Source: Sulfuriferula sp. AH1 (GTDB taxonomy: Bacteria > Pseudomonadota > Gammaproteobacteria > Burkholderiales > Sulfuriferulaceae). From it: 64,000 nt of DNA. The notes under the pieces are model-generated. The model searched no databases, was not told the origin of the DNA, and saw nothing but the letters and a program-made list of their open reading frames with translations. This document shows, in pieces, positions 29,209 through 37,916 of this stretch (position 1 is its first letter; the number at the start of each line of letters is the position of its first letter). The stretch lies in assembly GCF_002162035.1 (NCBI RefSeq), contig NZ_CP021138.1, positions 2,480,001-2,544,000 on the forward strand. Direction: 5' to 3'. Both the position numbers and the translations under genes were made by a program.

Positions 29209-30894
29209 CTACAATGACGATTGAGCCTGTGGCTCGGTGGATGATTTAGCTTTCTTACCTTCTTTGCCAGGCTTGCTTTTCTTCTCGGTCACAGGCAAAC
29301 GTAAGATGGTTTTTATCGCATCACCGTACAGATTTCTTTGCAGGCTGTTATAGGCTTCCGCAATACGGCGCGGGTCTTGCTGGCCGATAGCGCCTGCGCC
29401 GACAATATCCACATCAAACAGCTTGGTCGCGCATTTGATCAAAACTTTGTGCCATGTATCGCCCAAGGAAATAATGAAGTTGGCATCATCCATATCAATC
29501 CCCGTTTCCGTGCGTGCCTGCTCCATCAAGTCATTCAGCTGCTGATAAAAGCTTAGTTCCGTACTGTCCCAAAAGGATTTATCAACAAAACTCAAATCCC
29601 CGCGCGCATCCGATTTTCCATCTTTTTTAGGAAACCATGCTTCTTTAATAGCGTTGCCCAAATAAAAAACGGCTTGCTCTGTCGCTTCAATTCTATTGGA
29701 GATAAGGTCTTGTACATGTCCTTGTATTGCGCGCTCAGCATCTGCCAAACCATACAGAGGAAAGGTGGTTTCGTACCAGCAACGAGGTTTCATGTTGTCC
29801 ATGTCATAACCAAACACCCATAGCCTGAATTGACCTGACGCTTGATACTTTGCCCGCGCCTGAAAGAAATAATCCACCATACCCGCAGCTTGCACTGATT
29901 TTTTGCCTTGCTTAACGCCCAATACCCACGCCAGCCAGTTTTTATAACTAAATCCACCGGGTTGCGGATGCACAGGCAGCCAGTCTTCTTTGGTTTCGTA
30001 GTATGGAGAAAACGGATGGCGCCACGCGCCTTTGTAATTCAAGCCTTGTGGCTTGGTGACATAACGATGCAGCAGTTGTGCCGAATCTCGTTTGCAGACG
30101 TCACACAGTCCCATTTGCACATTGGAAAAATCAAGACGAATACGGCGCGGCATCGCCCAAAATAGATGATGGGGATGTACCTGCAACGGTTGTGTTTCGC
30201 CACCTGCAGGTTGAATCTTGTTAATGTCGGCCAGCCACGGAAAGGTAAAGTGCTTTGCCGTTTTTTGCGCGTCACCACCTTGTTGCAGAAAAGCGGGTTG
30301 CGGTTTGACATTGAGCCACAAGTCCTGCCACAAGCTGCGTGATGGCGTGGCAACCACCAGCGTAGTTAAGGGGCCACCACCACGCAAGCTGGTGCGATGT
30401 CCTGCACCGCCTGCAGGGGCATTGGTTTGCAGAGTGAATAAAGCTGTGGCCGCGCAATGTGGACACATCGCCTTGATGGTGTTGCGCTTGACGAAATGGT
30501 CGGTGTTTTTATCAATCGCCGAACCACCTGCAGCATCTATCAATAACGCATCAATCGTGCATTCCGCACCTTCTGCTGCGGTTAGGCTGAAATCCTGCAT
30601 AAAACGTGCGCCATCACCACCCAGCACAAATGCTTCGGCAATTGGCACAAACCATTTTTGCAGAACTTCAGCATTAGGCGGCAAATCCAGCAAGTCTTCC
30701 CAGTCGCCTTCGTCCTCAATTGGTGTAGTCGTTTGCATCAAACCAATCATCATTTGCGCCAGCGCACCATTGAAGTCTGATCTGTTGGCCGCAAACGCAA
30801 CTATATCTGGCTCGGCAATTTGATGTGGTGCTATCCAGTCCACCTGCCCAGTGCGGCGGCGAATGGGCAACCATTTTTCTTCCAATAAATTCAT
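29209..30894 (-). CDS. cse1: Cse1 (CasA/Cas8e), PAM-recognising large subunit
   Basis: 561 residues from MNLLEEKWLPIRRRTGQVDW; this ATG overlaps the cas3 stop, and the longer frame upstream is a shadow of cas3. The protein has the two CxxC pairs seen in many Cse1 proteins (CPHCAATALF and CDVCKRD), suggesting a zinc site, and the conserved stretch GGAGHRTSLRGGGPLTTLV. It recognises the PAM and recruits Cas3. The C-terminal tail is lysine-rich (KKSKPGKEGKKAKSS). Confidence 0.94.
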   Translation of the reverse strand: MNLLEEKWLPIRRRTGQVDWIAPHQIAEPDIVAFAANRSDFNGALAQMMIGLMQTTTPIEDEGDWEDLLDLPPNAEVLQKWFVPIAEAFVLGGDGARFMQDFSLTAAEGAECTIDALLIDAAGGSAIDKNTDHFVKRNTIKAMCPHCAATALFTLQTNAPAGGAGHRTSLRGGGPLTTLVVATPSRSLWQDLWLNVKPQPAFLQQGGDAQKTAKHFTFPWLADINKIQPAGGETQPLQVHPHHLFWAMPRRIRLDFSNVQMGLCDVCKRDSAQLLHRYVTKPQGLNYKGAWRHPFSPYYETKEDWLPVHPQPGGFSYKNWLAWVLGVKQGKKSVQAAGMVDYFFQARAKYQASGQFRLWVFGYDMDNMKPRCWYETTFPLYGLADAERAIQGHVQDLISNRIEATEQAVFYLGNAIKEAWFPKKDGKSDARGDLSFVDKSFWDSTELSFYQQLNDLMEQARTETGIDMDDANFIISLGDTWHKVLIKCATKLFDVDIVGAGAIGQQDPRRIAEAYNSLQRNLYGDAIKTILRLPVTEKKSKPGKEGKKAKSSTEPQAQSSL

Positions 30895-33662
30895 TCTGCT
30901 GTCTCTCCGTATTGAGTTTCTGCCACTCGCAAACCAAAATCCGCATCGTAAAGCCATGTCAGAAGTTCTGGCTTTTTCCCTGCTTTTTCATTACCTGCTG
31001 TCCATGCCTGCCCTTCCCACACGCCATCCAAACGCCGCATCAAAGGCAGCAGCACGCACCACTTACCCTGGCTGGGCAAGGTCTGCTGCAAATGCAAATA
31101 AGCGGATTTTTGGAGCGCATCAGACGGCACATCTACCTGCGCCAGCCATCGCACTGCCATTTTCACCATGCTGTATGCCCAGACACCTTCCGCCCACGGC
31201 TGCAATTGTCCGTCGACCCATTTTGCCAACATGACTTCCATCGTTTCCTCGCCTAAACGGGAGGGCGTTTTGGCTTCGCTCCACCAGTCGCCACTGTTGC
31301 CACGGGTATAACCGCCCACGATTTTCAGAGTATTTTGCTGCGCCAAACTTGCTTCTGACATTACCTGCCCTTCTGCTTTCATTGCGCTTTTAGTTAATGC
31401 GTCAGGCAGCTCTGCTGTTTGAGAATACACAGTTTCAATCAAATTCCGCGCATCGACCGGCATGGTGAAACTGCCTTTCTGCAACACTTGTGCTGTTAAC
31501 CATAATTGACCGTGATGGCTATACACATATTGGCCTTTTTTGAATACTGCTCCGTACCAGTCTTCTTTGGGTTGTGTTGTCCACGGCGGAGCATAAACCC
31601 ACAAGCATGGGGCTGGCCGTTCATCTTTAGCATCAATTTTTAATAAACGATTCCCTTGCATATCGCGCACGTGGCGCTGCAGACGCCCCGCCCGTTGCAA
31701 TATGCGATCTATCGGCGCAAGGTCGGTAATCAGCACATCGAAATCCACATCCAATGATTGTTCGGCGACCTGGGTGGCAATCATGAGTCGCCCCTGCCGA
31801 TCTTGCTGTTGACTTTCCTCGCCAAAAAATGACAACACTTGCTCTTCTTTCCCCAATCTATCCTTTAAAGCAAAGCGTGCATGAAACAAGGTGATTTTTT
31901 CGTGGGAAATGATTTTGGATAAACGCTCGTAGGCGGTCATGGCATCGGCAACGGTATTGCGTATCCAACCGACACATTGGCCTTGCTGTAACGCATTGAT
32001 AATATGCGCAAAGACTTTTTCATCATTTGCTTCATAGTGTACTTGTACCGTTCTGGATACATTGGCGCGTGAGGCCAAGGCTTCTTCTTGCAAAGTCGCT
32101 TGTCCGTCATGCCAGCGTGTTGCCAGTGGATACGCAGCCGAACTCACCGCAGGGGCAGTTGATTGATTCCTGCCACGCGCATAGGCATTCAGCAAGGCTT
32201 GTTTCATGTAGCCCGGCAACGTGGCGGATAGCAAAATGACCGAACCGCCAGTGCGTGCATGAAACTCCAGCAACACTTCAAGCACACCTTGCATATACGC
32301 ATCACAAGCATGAACCTCGTCTATTACCAGTACCTTATTGAACAAACCCAATAAACGCAGGGATTGGTGCTTGCTGTGTAAAACTGCTAACAGCGCTTGG
32401 TCTATGGTACCCACACCCGCTGAGGCCAATAACGCGCGCTTGCTATGGTCAGCCAACCATGCACTGCAACGTGCCGAGGCGGTTTCATCCAGTTGAGCCG
32501 TATCGTGCTCGGGCGCATTGAGAGGCAAAACCGATGCGGCAAATTCTTCCACCAATTTTTTATGACCGTGTGCCAGTACTAAATTGGCATTATTGGCAAA
32601 GAGCTGTTGATATACTTTTGCCACCCGTTTATACATGGCATTGGCGGTCGCCATGGTCGGCAAACCAATAAAAAAACCTTCTGCCAATTCTTGCGCCATT
32701 AGACGATAAACCAGCATCATCGCCGCTTCGGTTTTCCCCGCCCCAGTGACATCCTCCAACAAATAAATTTGCGGTGCCTGCGGTATATCCACTGTGGTTG
32801 ACCACTGCTGCAATGGTGTTGCATCCAGTATATACGGGAAGAAATTTTTAAGCGTCTGCCCGCCAGCAATTGCGGATGGCAAAACACCTGAATTTGCTAG
32901 TGCTATAACTGCCTGACCTTGGGCATATTCCCAATATTCTTTCAAATCTATTGAACCGTCTTGATATGGGAAAAAATTAGTATTTGAGCCCAGCCAGTCG
33001 GCAAGTACAGTGACACCGGCAAACCACCACGACAGTATTTCACTCAATTGCTGAAAATCTTTCCCGTCCAGATTTGTGGGAATACTCGTGGCTTCATCAG
33101 TGAATAATAATTCGGCCATCTCCTTCACAAAGTCAACTGCAACTTGCTTATCTTCTTTGGTGAAAAAACTATCTATGCTGCCAGATGATTTTGGCGGCGT
33201 ACCATGATGACCTGTTACCGCTCTCATCCAGCAGGCCAAACTATCCTGTATTCTCTTCGTGTTACTGATACCTATTTTCGGCAATACCTCACTGCAAATA
33301 CCTTCATATCCACCACCCCACAACCAGAAACCCAGCGAATCATGGCGTTCGCTATATTGTTTGCCTGGATTCGGCGTCCGGCATTGTAAGTATTGAATTA
33401 AATCGGGGCGTTGCGATTGAAACGCTTCGCTAAACTTACCCAAATCATGCAACGCCAAGAAGAAAGCTGACCACGACAAAAATGCCTGTTCAGAGCAACA
33501 CAACAAGTCACAGCAAGATTTGAGTAAAGAGGGTGACTGCTTGAGATAAGCCACACCTATTGCTGCCACATCCAGAGAGTGATACACCAGCAGATGCCAC
33601 TTCTGCTCATCCGGATAGTTCGGATCAGCCTTACCCCAATATTGAAAATATTTGTTTTGCAT
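30891..33662 (-). CDS. cas3: Cas3 helicase-nuclease
   Basis: 923 residues. An N-terminal HD nuclease domain carries H28/D31, H72-D73 (LHDLGKFSEAFQ) and H152-H153 (VTGHHGTPP). The SF2 helicase follows: Walker A EDVTGAGKT near 303-311, D448-E449-V450-H451, then SATLPGYMKQ, QVAEQSLDVDFD and DRILQRAGRLQRH (motif VI). All key residues are present, so it should degrade target DNA recruited by Cascade. It starts 10 bases after the truncated RhuM-Fic gene, so the two are probably in one transcript. Confidence 0.96.
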   Translation of the reverse strand: MQNKYFQYWGKADPNYPDEQKWHLLVYHSLDVAAIGVAYLKQSPSLLKSCCDLLCCSEQAFLSWSAFFLALHDLGKFSEAFQSQRPDLIQYLQCRTPNPGKQYSERHDSLGFWLWGGGYEGICSEVLPKIGISNTKRIQDSLACWMRAVTGHHGTPPKSSGSIDSFFTKEDKQVAVDFVKEMAELLFTDEATSIPTNLDGKDFQQLSEILSWWFAGVTVLADWLGSNTNFFPYQDGSIDLKEYWEYAQGQAVIALANSGVLPSAIAGGQTLKNFFPYILDATPLQQWSTTVDIPQAPQIYLLEDVTGAGKTEAAMMLVYRLMAQELAEGFFIGLPTMATANAMYKRVAKVYQQLFANNANLVLAHGHKKLVEEFAASVLPLNAPEHDTAQLDETASARCSAWLADHSKRALLASAGVGTIDQALLAVLHSKHQSLRLLGLFNKVLVIDEVHACDAYMQGVLEVLLEFHARTGGSVILLSATLPGYMKQALLNAYARGRNQSTAPAVSSAAYPLATRWHDGQATLQEEALASRANVSRTVQVHYEANDEKVFAHIINALQQGQCVGWIRNTVADAMTAYERLSKIISHEKITLFHARFALKDRLGKEEQVLSFFGEESQQQDRQGRLMIATQVAEQSLDVDFDVLITDLAPIDRILQRAGRLQRHVRDMQGNRLLKIDAKDERPAPCLWVYAPPWTTQPKEDWYGAVFKKGQYVYSHHGQLWLTAQVLQKGSFTMPVDARNLIETVYSQTAELPDALTKSAMKAEGQVMSEASLAQQNTLKIVGGYTRGNSGDWWSEAKTPSRLGEETMEVMLAKWVDGQLQPWAEGVWAYSMVKMAVRWLAQVDVPSDALQKSAYLHLQQTLPSQGKWCVLLPLMRRLDGVWEGQAWTAGNEKAGKKPELLTWLYDADFGLRVAETQYGETAE

Positions 33663-33672
33663 GATGTTTATC

Positions 33673-34554
33673 CTATAGTGCAGGGGAATGCAGTGGTCGT
33701 AGGTGTCCCTTTTCTTCGTTTGAACTGAGCATGGTCATAATGAGGTTGCCATCGGCAAACGGATGGTTTTTGACGACAAAATACAAAAGATGAGCGGCTT
33801 TGCTTTCTATGGTGGGATAGGCTGGCTCACCGAATACGAATTGATCGAGATTGCCGAAAATAGCGGCCAGCCCATCGCCTCTGGGCTGAGCGAACAGCTC
33901 GGTCGCTTCGCCTTTGGCTATCAGCTTTTGTTTGAGATGTTGAAGTTTGGCTGTGGCATCAACCATGGTTGGGAGCAGCCCACCTGCTTGCCCAGCCGGT
34001 TCATTGAGCAAGCCTTCGTCGTAGCGTTGTAACCACAAAAAAGTCTGCGTATAACGGCTGATGATTTCAACTAATCCACGCCCCGCCTGCGTATTGAGCT
34101 CAGGCGATTGTGCGGTTTTCCGCACCAGTGCCAATGCAGCTTCCAGCGCGTGTGCGTTTTCGTTAAAACGCTGCTGGTTGAGGGTGTAGCCTTGCACCAG
34201 ATGCTGCTTGAGAGTTTGCGTTGCCCATTTACGAAACAGCACACCGCGCGCTGATTTGACGCGGTAACCTACTAAAATAATGACATCCAGATTATAAAAA
34301 TCTATCTCCCGCGTGACTTCTCGACTGCCTTCCTTTTGAACTTGTGCAAATTTTGCACAAGTTAAATACGAGTCTAATTCTCCGTCCTTAAACACGTTGT
34401 TAATATGTTTAGTCAGTACCGACCGTTCTCTATCAAATAAACGGGACATCTGCTCGGTGGATAACCATACTGTCTCATCCTGCAAACGAACTTCCAGATT
34501 TATTTGCCCATCCTGCGTTTCAAAAATCTGTATTTGATTGAGATCATTGGTCAT
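33673..34554 (-). CDS. RhuM-family protein with truncated Fic domain
   Basis: 293 residues. The N-terminal RhuM domain (about 10-130) reads VWLSTEQMSRLFDRERSVLT, FDVKHINNVFKDGEL-like and NLDVIILVGYRVKSARGVLF. The C-terminal part enters a Fic domain (HLLYFVVKNHPFADGN) but breaks off at the active-site motif: HPFADGN is followed by LIMTML instead of the expected (G/K)R and closing helix. The normal family length is about 40 residues greater. AMP transfer is therefore doubtful. It lies between the WYL regulator and cas3 on the same strand. It could be a decayed toxin or a DNA-binding partner retained for its RhuM half. Confidence 0.82.
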   Translation of the reverse strand: MTNDLNQIQIFETQDGQINLEVRLQDETVWLSTEQMSRLFDRERSVLTKHINNVFKDGELDSYLTCAKFAQVQKEGSREVTREIDFYNLDVIILVGYRVKSARGVLFRKWATQTLKQHLVQGYTLNQQRFNENAHALEAALALVRKTAQSPELNTQAGRGLVEIISRYTQTFLWLQRYDEGLLNEPAGQAGGLLPTMVDATAKLQHLKQKLIAKGEATELFAQPRGDGLAAIFGNLDQFVFGEPAYPTIESKAAHLLYFVVKNHPFADGNLIMTMLSSNEEKGHLRPLHSPAL

Positions 34555-34557
34555 CTT

Positions 34558-34569
34558 GGTTCATCCCCA
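34558..34569 (-). repeat. CRISPR half-repeat in front of the RhuM-Fic gene
   Basis: Twelve bases identical to the handle half of the array repeat (TGGGGATGAACC in crRNA sense), three bases upstream of the RhuM-Fic ATG. The other half of the repeat is absent. The GGGGA within it could also serve as the ribosome site of the gene, which is the simplest alternative. Confidence 0.45.
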
Positions 34570-34643
34570 ATTTATTGCCCGATATTCTTGGCGAGCTTTG
34601 CATGAACGCTGCTATGGTCATTTTTACCTGTCGCCCCAGCATG

Positions 34644-35522
34644 CTACTCACCCCACACCCAAGGTTTAACTTCATCCTTATTCACCACCACTATCTGCTG
34701 TACCTTGGGGTCAGGATGTTCCCGGCTAGGCTCCAGATGCATCAGTTTAAGAAAGTAGTTAACCAGTGCGCCTTTGATGTTGACTTCAACTTGATGGTCA
34801 GTCATGCCGTAATCCTCGGCAATCACCTGTTTATGGTTTTCGGGCAAGTCAGGATGTACGCCAATAATGACAGGCACTTCTGTGTACCAATCAGCATCAT
34901 GAGAATCCGGTTCGCCGGGCTCATTGATTAATTCCGGTATACCTTTGATACGCGCCAGCACGAAATCCCGGTATTGCCGGTGGTAATCGCTATATGCGCG
35001 AAGGTGCCAGCGGTAACCGCTGAATACCAATGTATGCGGTGACAATACCCGCTCCTGCGGTTCGGGCTGGGTAAGTGATTGATAGCGCACCCTGATTTTC
35101 TGGCGGTTGTAAGCTGCGCAACTGATCAGGCGAAAGATAGTCAGGTCGATTTCCCGATCCAGCGGGCTGATAGCGGCGGCATTGGGCTGGTAGGCGCTCA
35201 ATGAGAGCACAGGCGGATTAGGTGTATGGGGGGTGTGAAAGACGCTGAGCAACTCGGATGTCTTGCCCGTGAGCAGCAGCGGGGTGAATCCCTCGCCCAC
35301 TTCATAATATTTGGCGGATTTGTTATATCTGAGATTATTCGGTCTCGATATTTGATAAATCTGAAAATCCTTGGATGCCTGGGCACGACTGATGCCAAAA
35401 GTCTCCATAATCGCCTGAACACGTATCCACCCAACCATCAGCAAGGTGGTTTCCAGAAGAATGAGGCGTTGACGCACGTCCCACTTCAGTTGCAGCAATT
35501 CCGGTTCGTTTGCAGTTTCCAT
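34644..35522 (-). CDS. WYL-domain transcriptional regulator
   Basis: 292 residues. A winged-helix N-terminus (MVGWIRVQAIMETFGISRAQ then ASKDFQIYQ) precedes a WYL domain (about 125-215), with IRVRYQSLTQPEPQERVLSP, HTLVFSGYRWHLRAYSDYHR and QYRDFVLARIKGI. A C-terminal WCX-like part follows. This is the architecture of BrxR and CapW, repressors of phage-defence operons that respond to a nucleic-acid or nucleotide ligand. It is the first gene of the CRISPR-Cas strand, with an inverted repeat over its own promoter. The next gene starts 89 bases downstream. Confidence 0.88.
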   Translation of the reverse strand: METANEPELLQLKWDVRQRLILLETTLLMVGWIRVQAIMETFGISRAQASKDFQIYQISRPNNLRYNKSAKYYEVGEGFTPLLLTGKTSELLSVFHTPHTPNPPVLSLSAYQPNAAAISPLDREIDLTIFRLISCAAYNRQKIRVRYQSLTQPEPQERVLSPHTLVFSGYRWHLRAYSDYHRQYRDFVLARIKGIPELINEPGEPDSHDADWYTEVPVIIGVHPDLPENHKQVIAEDYGMTDHQVEVNIKGALVNYFLKLMHLEPSREHPDPKVQQIVVVNKDEVKPWVWGE

Positions 35523-35534
35523 AAATCATGACTC

Positions 35535-35580
35535 GTATAGTTGTTTTATCCAACTATACTCGCGATGAATTTAATGTCAA
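35535..35580 (-). promoter_or_regulatory. Promoter and operator of the WYL regulator
   Basis: On the minus strand TTGACA (35580-35575) is followed by 16 bases and TATAGT (35558-35553), a good sigma-70 promoter. A perfect inverted repeat with nine-base arms, GTATAGTTG and CAACTATAC separated by seven bases (35535-35559), covers the -10 box and the start site. This is where an autorepressor would bind. The ATG of the WYL gene lies 12 bases beyond the repeat. Confidence 0.7.
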
Positions 35581-35630
35581 CTAATAAGACATATCTTTTT
35601 TTAAGACATTTTTATGTCTAGAATTTTACA

Positions 35631-37019
35631 TCACGCCAACGTGATCAACCGCATCTTGAAGCTGCGCCCCTTGATGTTCCCCGCACTCAGTCTGGCGAAA
35701 GCCTGTTCGACGATGCGCCTGTCCAGCGCGACATAGGTGACGAATTCAAACACGTTGATCTTGCCAACTTGTTCTTTCACCAATCCGACTTCCCCGGTCA
35801 GTGCGCCCAATATATCGCCGGGACGCAGTTTGTCTTTCTTGCCGCCCATCATGAACAGCGTGACCATCGGCGCCTGTAGCGGCGGGCCTTCTGCCTGCGC
35901 GAGTTCTGCCAGATTGAACCAGTTGGCTGGCTCGCCTTGATAATTTTCTATCAACTTGACCCACTTGAGCTCGTTCGGCGTTGCCAGATTCAGCACCAGA
36001 CCTTGCGCTTCGCCGCGTCCGGTACGACCGATACGGTGGATATGTACTTCGGCATCGCGGGTGACATCGACGTTAATAACTGCGCTCAGGGTCTGGATAT
36101 CCAGCCCGCGTGCGGCTACGTCTGTCGCTACGAGTACCGAGCAGCTCTGGTTGGCGAACAGCACCAGCACTTCGTCGCGCTCGCGCTGTTGCAGGTCGCC
36201 GTGCAGCGCCAGCGCGGAGAATCCCTGCGCACGCAGTTCCTCGGCCAGCTCGTTGCATTGCGCTTTGGTGTTGCAGAAGGCCAGCGTGGATACGGGCTTG
36301 AAGTGATTGAGCAGCTTCGCTACCGCAGCGTTGCGTTCATCGTAGCCGACTTCGTAGAAACGCTGCTCGATGTGACTGGCGGCATGCAGCGATTCGACTT
36401 TGACTTCAACCGGATCGCGCAGAAACAGCTTGCTGGCTTTGCGTATATCGTCGGGATAAGTCGCCGAAAACATCAGGGTCTGCCGGCGGCTCGGGCAAGC
36501 GCGCACGATGGCAGTGATTTCATCATAGAAACCCATGTCCACCATGCGGTCGGCTTCATCCAGCACCAGGGTCTGCACTGTCGACAGCTTGATGCTGCCG
36601 CGGCCGATATGATCGAGCAGACGCCCGGGCGTGCCGACCACGATATGCGCGCCATGCTCCAGCGAAGCTACCTGTGGCGCCATCGGCGAGCCGCCGCACA
36701 AGGTCAGCACCTTGATATTGCTGGCAAAGCGCGCCAGCTGGCGCAGCGATGTCGCCACCTGATCCGCCAGTTCCCGCGTCGGGCACAGCACCAGCGCCTG
36801 TATCGCAAAATAGCTCGGATTCAGCTTGTGCAGGATGCCGATACCAAACGCAGCCGTCTTGCCGCTGCCGGTCTTGGCCTGTGCGATCAGATCGCGCCCT
36901 GCCAGTATCTGCGGCAGGCTTTGCGCCTGTATCGGCGTCATTTCGCGGTAACCCAGCGCATCGAGATTACTGAGAAAGGCGGGAGATAACGACAAGCTGG
37001 AAAAGGATGTTGTGTTCAC
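35631..37019 (-). CDS. dbpA: ATP-dependent RNA helicase DbpA
   Basis: 462 residues, using a GTG start giving MNTTSFSSLSLSPAFLSNLD; the open frame continues upstream but has no family similarity. DEAD-box motifs are present: AQAKTGSGKTAAFG, PTRELADQV, TPGRLLDHIG, VLDEADRMVDMGF, FSATYP, VLVATDVAARGLDI and HIHRIGRTGR. The C-terminal DbpA RNA-binding domain has GGKKDKLRPGDILGALTGEV and IKGRSFKMRLI. It binds hairpin 92 of 23S rRNA during 50S assembly. It is a single gene on the same strand as, and upstream of, the WYL gene. Confidence 0.93.
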   Translation of the reverse strand: MNTTSFSSLSLSPAFLSNLDALGYREMTPIQAQSLPQILAGRDLIAQAKTGSGKTAAFGIGILHKLNPSYFAIQALVLCPTRELADQVATSLRQLARFASNIKVLTLCGGSPMAPQVASLEHGAHIVVGTPGRLLDHIGRGSIKLSTVQTLVLDEADRMVDMGFYDEITAIVRACPSRRQTLMFSATYPDDIRKASKLFLRDPVEVKVESLHAASHIEQRFYEVGYDERNAAVAKLLNHFKPVSTLAFCNTKAQCNELAEELRAQGFSALALHGDLQQRERDEVLVLFANQSCSVLVATDVAARGLDIQTLSAVINVDVTRDAEVHIHRIGRTGRGEAQGLVLNLATPNELKWVKLIENYQGEPANWFNLAELAQAEGPPLQAPMVTLFMMGGKKDKLRPGDILGALTGEVGLVKEQVGKINVFEFVTYVALDRRIVEQAFARLSAGNIKGRSFKMRLITLA

Positions 37020-37072
37020 GATGAATGGCAGTAGCGATAAAACACGCAGTCTAACAGCCTCATCACCCCGCT

Positions 37073-37087
37073 GTAACTTTCTGTTAC
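37073..37087 (+). promoter_or_regulatory. GTAAC-N5-GTTAC motif upstream of small secreted proteins
   Basis: GTAAC, five bases, GTTAC, about 100 bases before the ATG at 37188. The same arrangement, in the same orientation relative to its gene, occurs 96 bases before the small secreted protein gene at 60996-61265. It resembles sites for OmpR-type response regulators but could not be matched to one. Confidence 0.45.
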
Positions 37088-37187
37088 AACTTGCCTCATA
37101 TTTCGCAACAGTTCGCTTACAAAGCAGCCTTATGATGAACTCACTTCCACTGGAAGCAACCCGGACAATCTGACTTAGGAGCATGAA

Positions 37188-37505
37188 ATGAATAAAGCAA
37201 TTACAACAGGATTATTGGTAATCGGTTTCATCGGCGCAAATGCTGCCTTCGCAGACAATTACCACCGTCAATCCAATAACCAGCTGCAATACAACGAACA
37301 CAATCGTATCAAGCATGGCGTGAAATCAGGCAGCCTGACACGCGAAGAAGCTCAGGGCCTGGCCCAGGAGCAAAAGCAGATCCGTACCGAAGAGCATGCG
37401 TATAAGGCAGACGGCAAATACACCGCCGCCGAACGCAAGGACGTGCATCAGGACCTGCAACAGGCCAGCAAGGACATTTATCAGGAAAAACATGACCGGC
37501 ACTAA
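37188..37505 (+). CDS. Small secreted protein, 105 residues
   Basis: A signal peptide (MNKAITTGLLVIGFIGANAA, cleavage near FA-DN) is followed by a short, highly charged helical protein: NRIKHGVKSGSLTREEAQGL and KADGKYTAAERKDVHQDLQQ. The pattern (GxLTxxEAxxL, then DGxxTxxER) recurs in small periplasmic proteins of betaproteobacteria and resembles paired calcium-binding-like loops, but no function is established. The ribosome site TAGGAGCATGAA decides the start. It is divergent from dbpA. Confidence 0.75.
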   Translation: MNKAITTGLLVIGFIGANAAFADNYHRQSNNQLQYNEHNRIKHGVKSGSLTREEAQGLAQEQKQIRTEEHAYKADGKYTAAERKDVHQDLQQASKDIYQEKHDRH

Positions 37506-37575
37506 ATTCGCCGTTATGTGTCTGAACACCGGCGGTAAATGGTTATCGCCGTTAGTATGAGAAGAGGAATGAACG

Positions 37576-37916
37576 ATGAATACACTACTTAAACCACTCC
37601 ACCGTACCAGCACTCTGGTCACGCTCGTTTTATTGGCCAGCATTGCCACACCGGCATTGGCCGATGATGACGACGGCTACCGCGGTCGCGGTTATGACGC
37701 TCCCCGCTACCAGGGCTACGATCGCGGGGATTGGGGCAGAGGTCACAAATACAAACACCATGACCGCGATGTCTATTACGTCACCCCGTATTATCAGCCA
37801 CGCGTCGTCTACGCACCGCCCCCCGCGTGATTTACGCACCGCCGCCACCGGTGGCTTATTATCCCAGCGTACCCTACCGCAGCGGCATCGAAGTGCGCCT
37901 GCTGCAATTGTTCTGA
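37576..37916 (+). CDS. Small secreted Y/R-rich protein, frameshifted
   Basis: Signal peptide (TLVTLVLLASIATPALA), then a mature region rich in Y, R, D, G and P (RGRGYDAPRYQGYDRGDWGR, DVYYVTPYYQPRVVYAPPP). The first frame stops at 37830. Adding one C in the C run 37819-37824 extends it in frame through VAYYPSVPYRSGIEVRLLQL to a stop at 37916, a plausible full length of about 113 residues. The shared style on both sides of the break supports a one-base error or recent mutation. Function unknown. Confidence 0.6.

Noticed and set aside
35606-35622. AGACAT-N4-ATGTCT hairpin after dbpA as terminator
   Set aside because: The stem is short and AT-rich and no U run follows on the minus strand.
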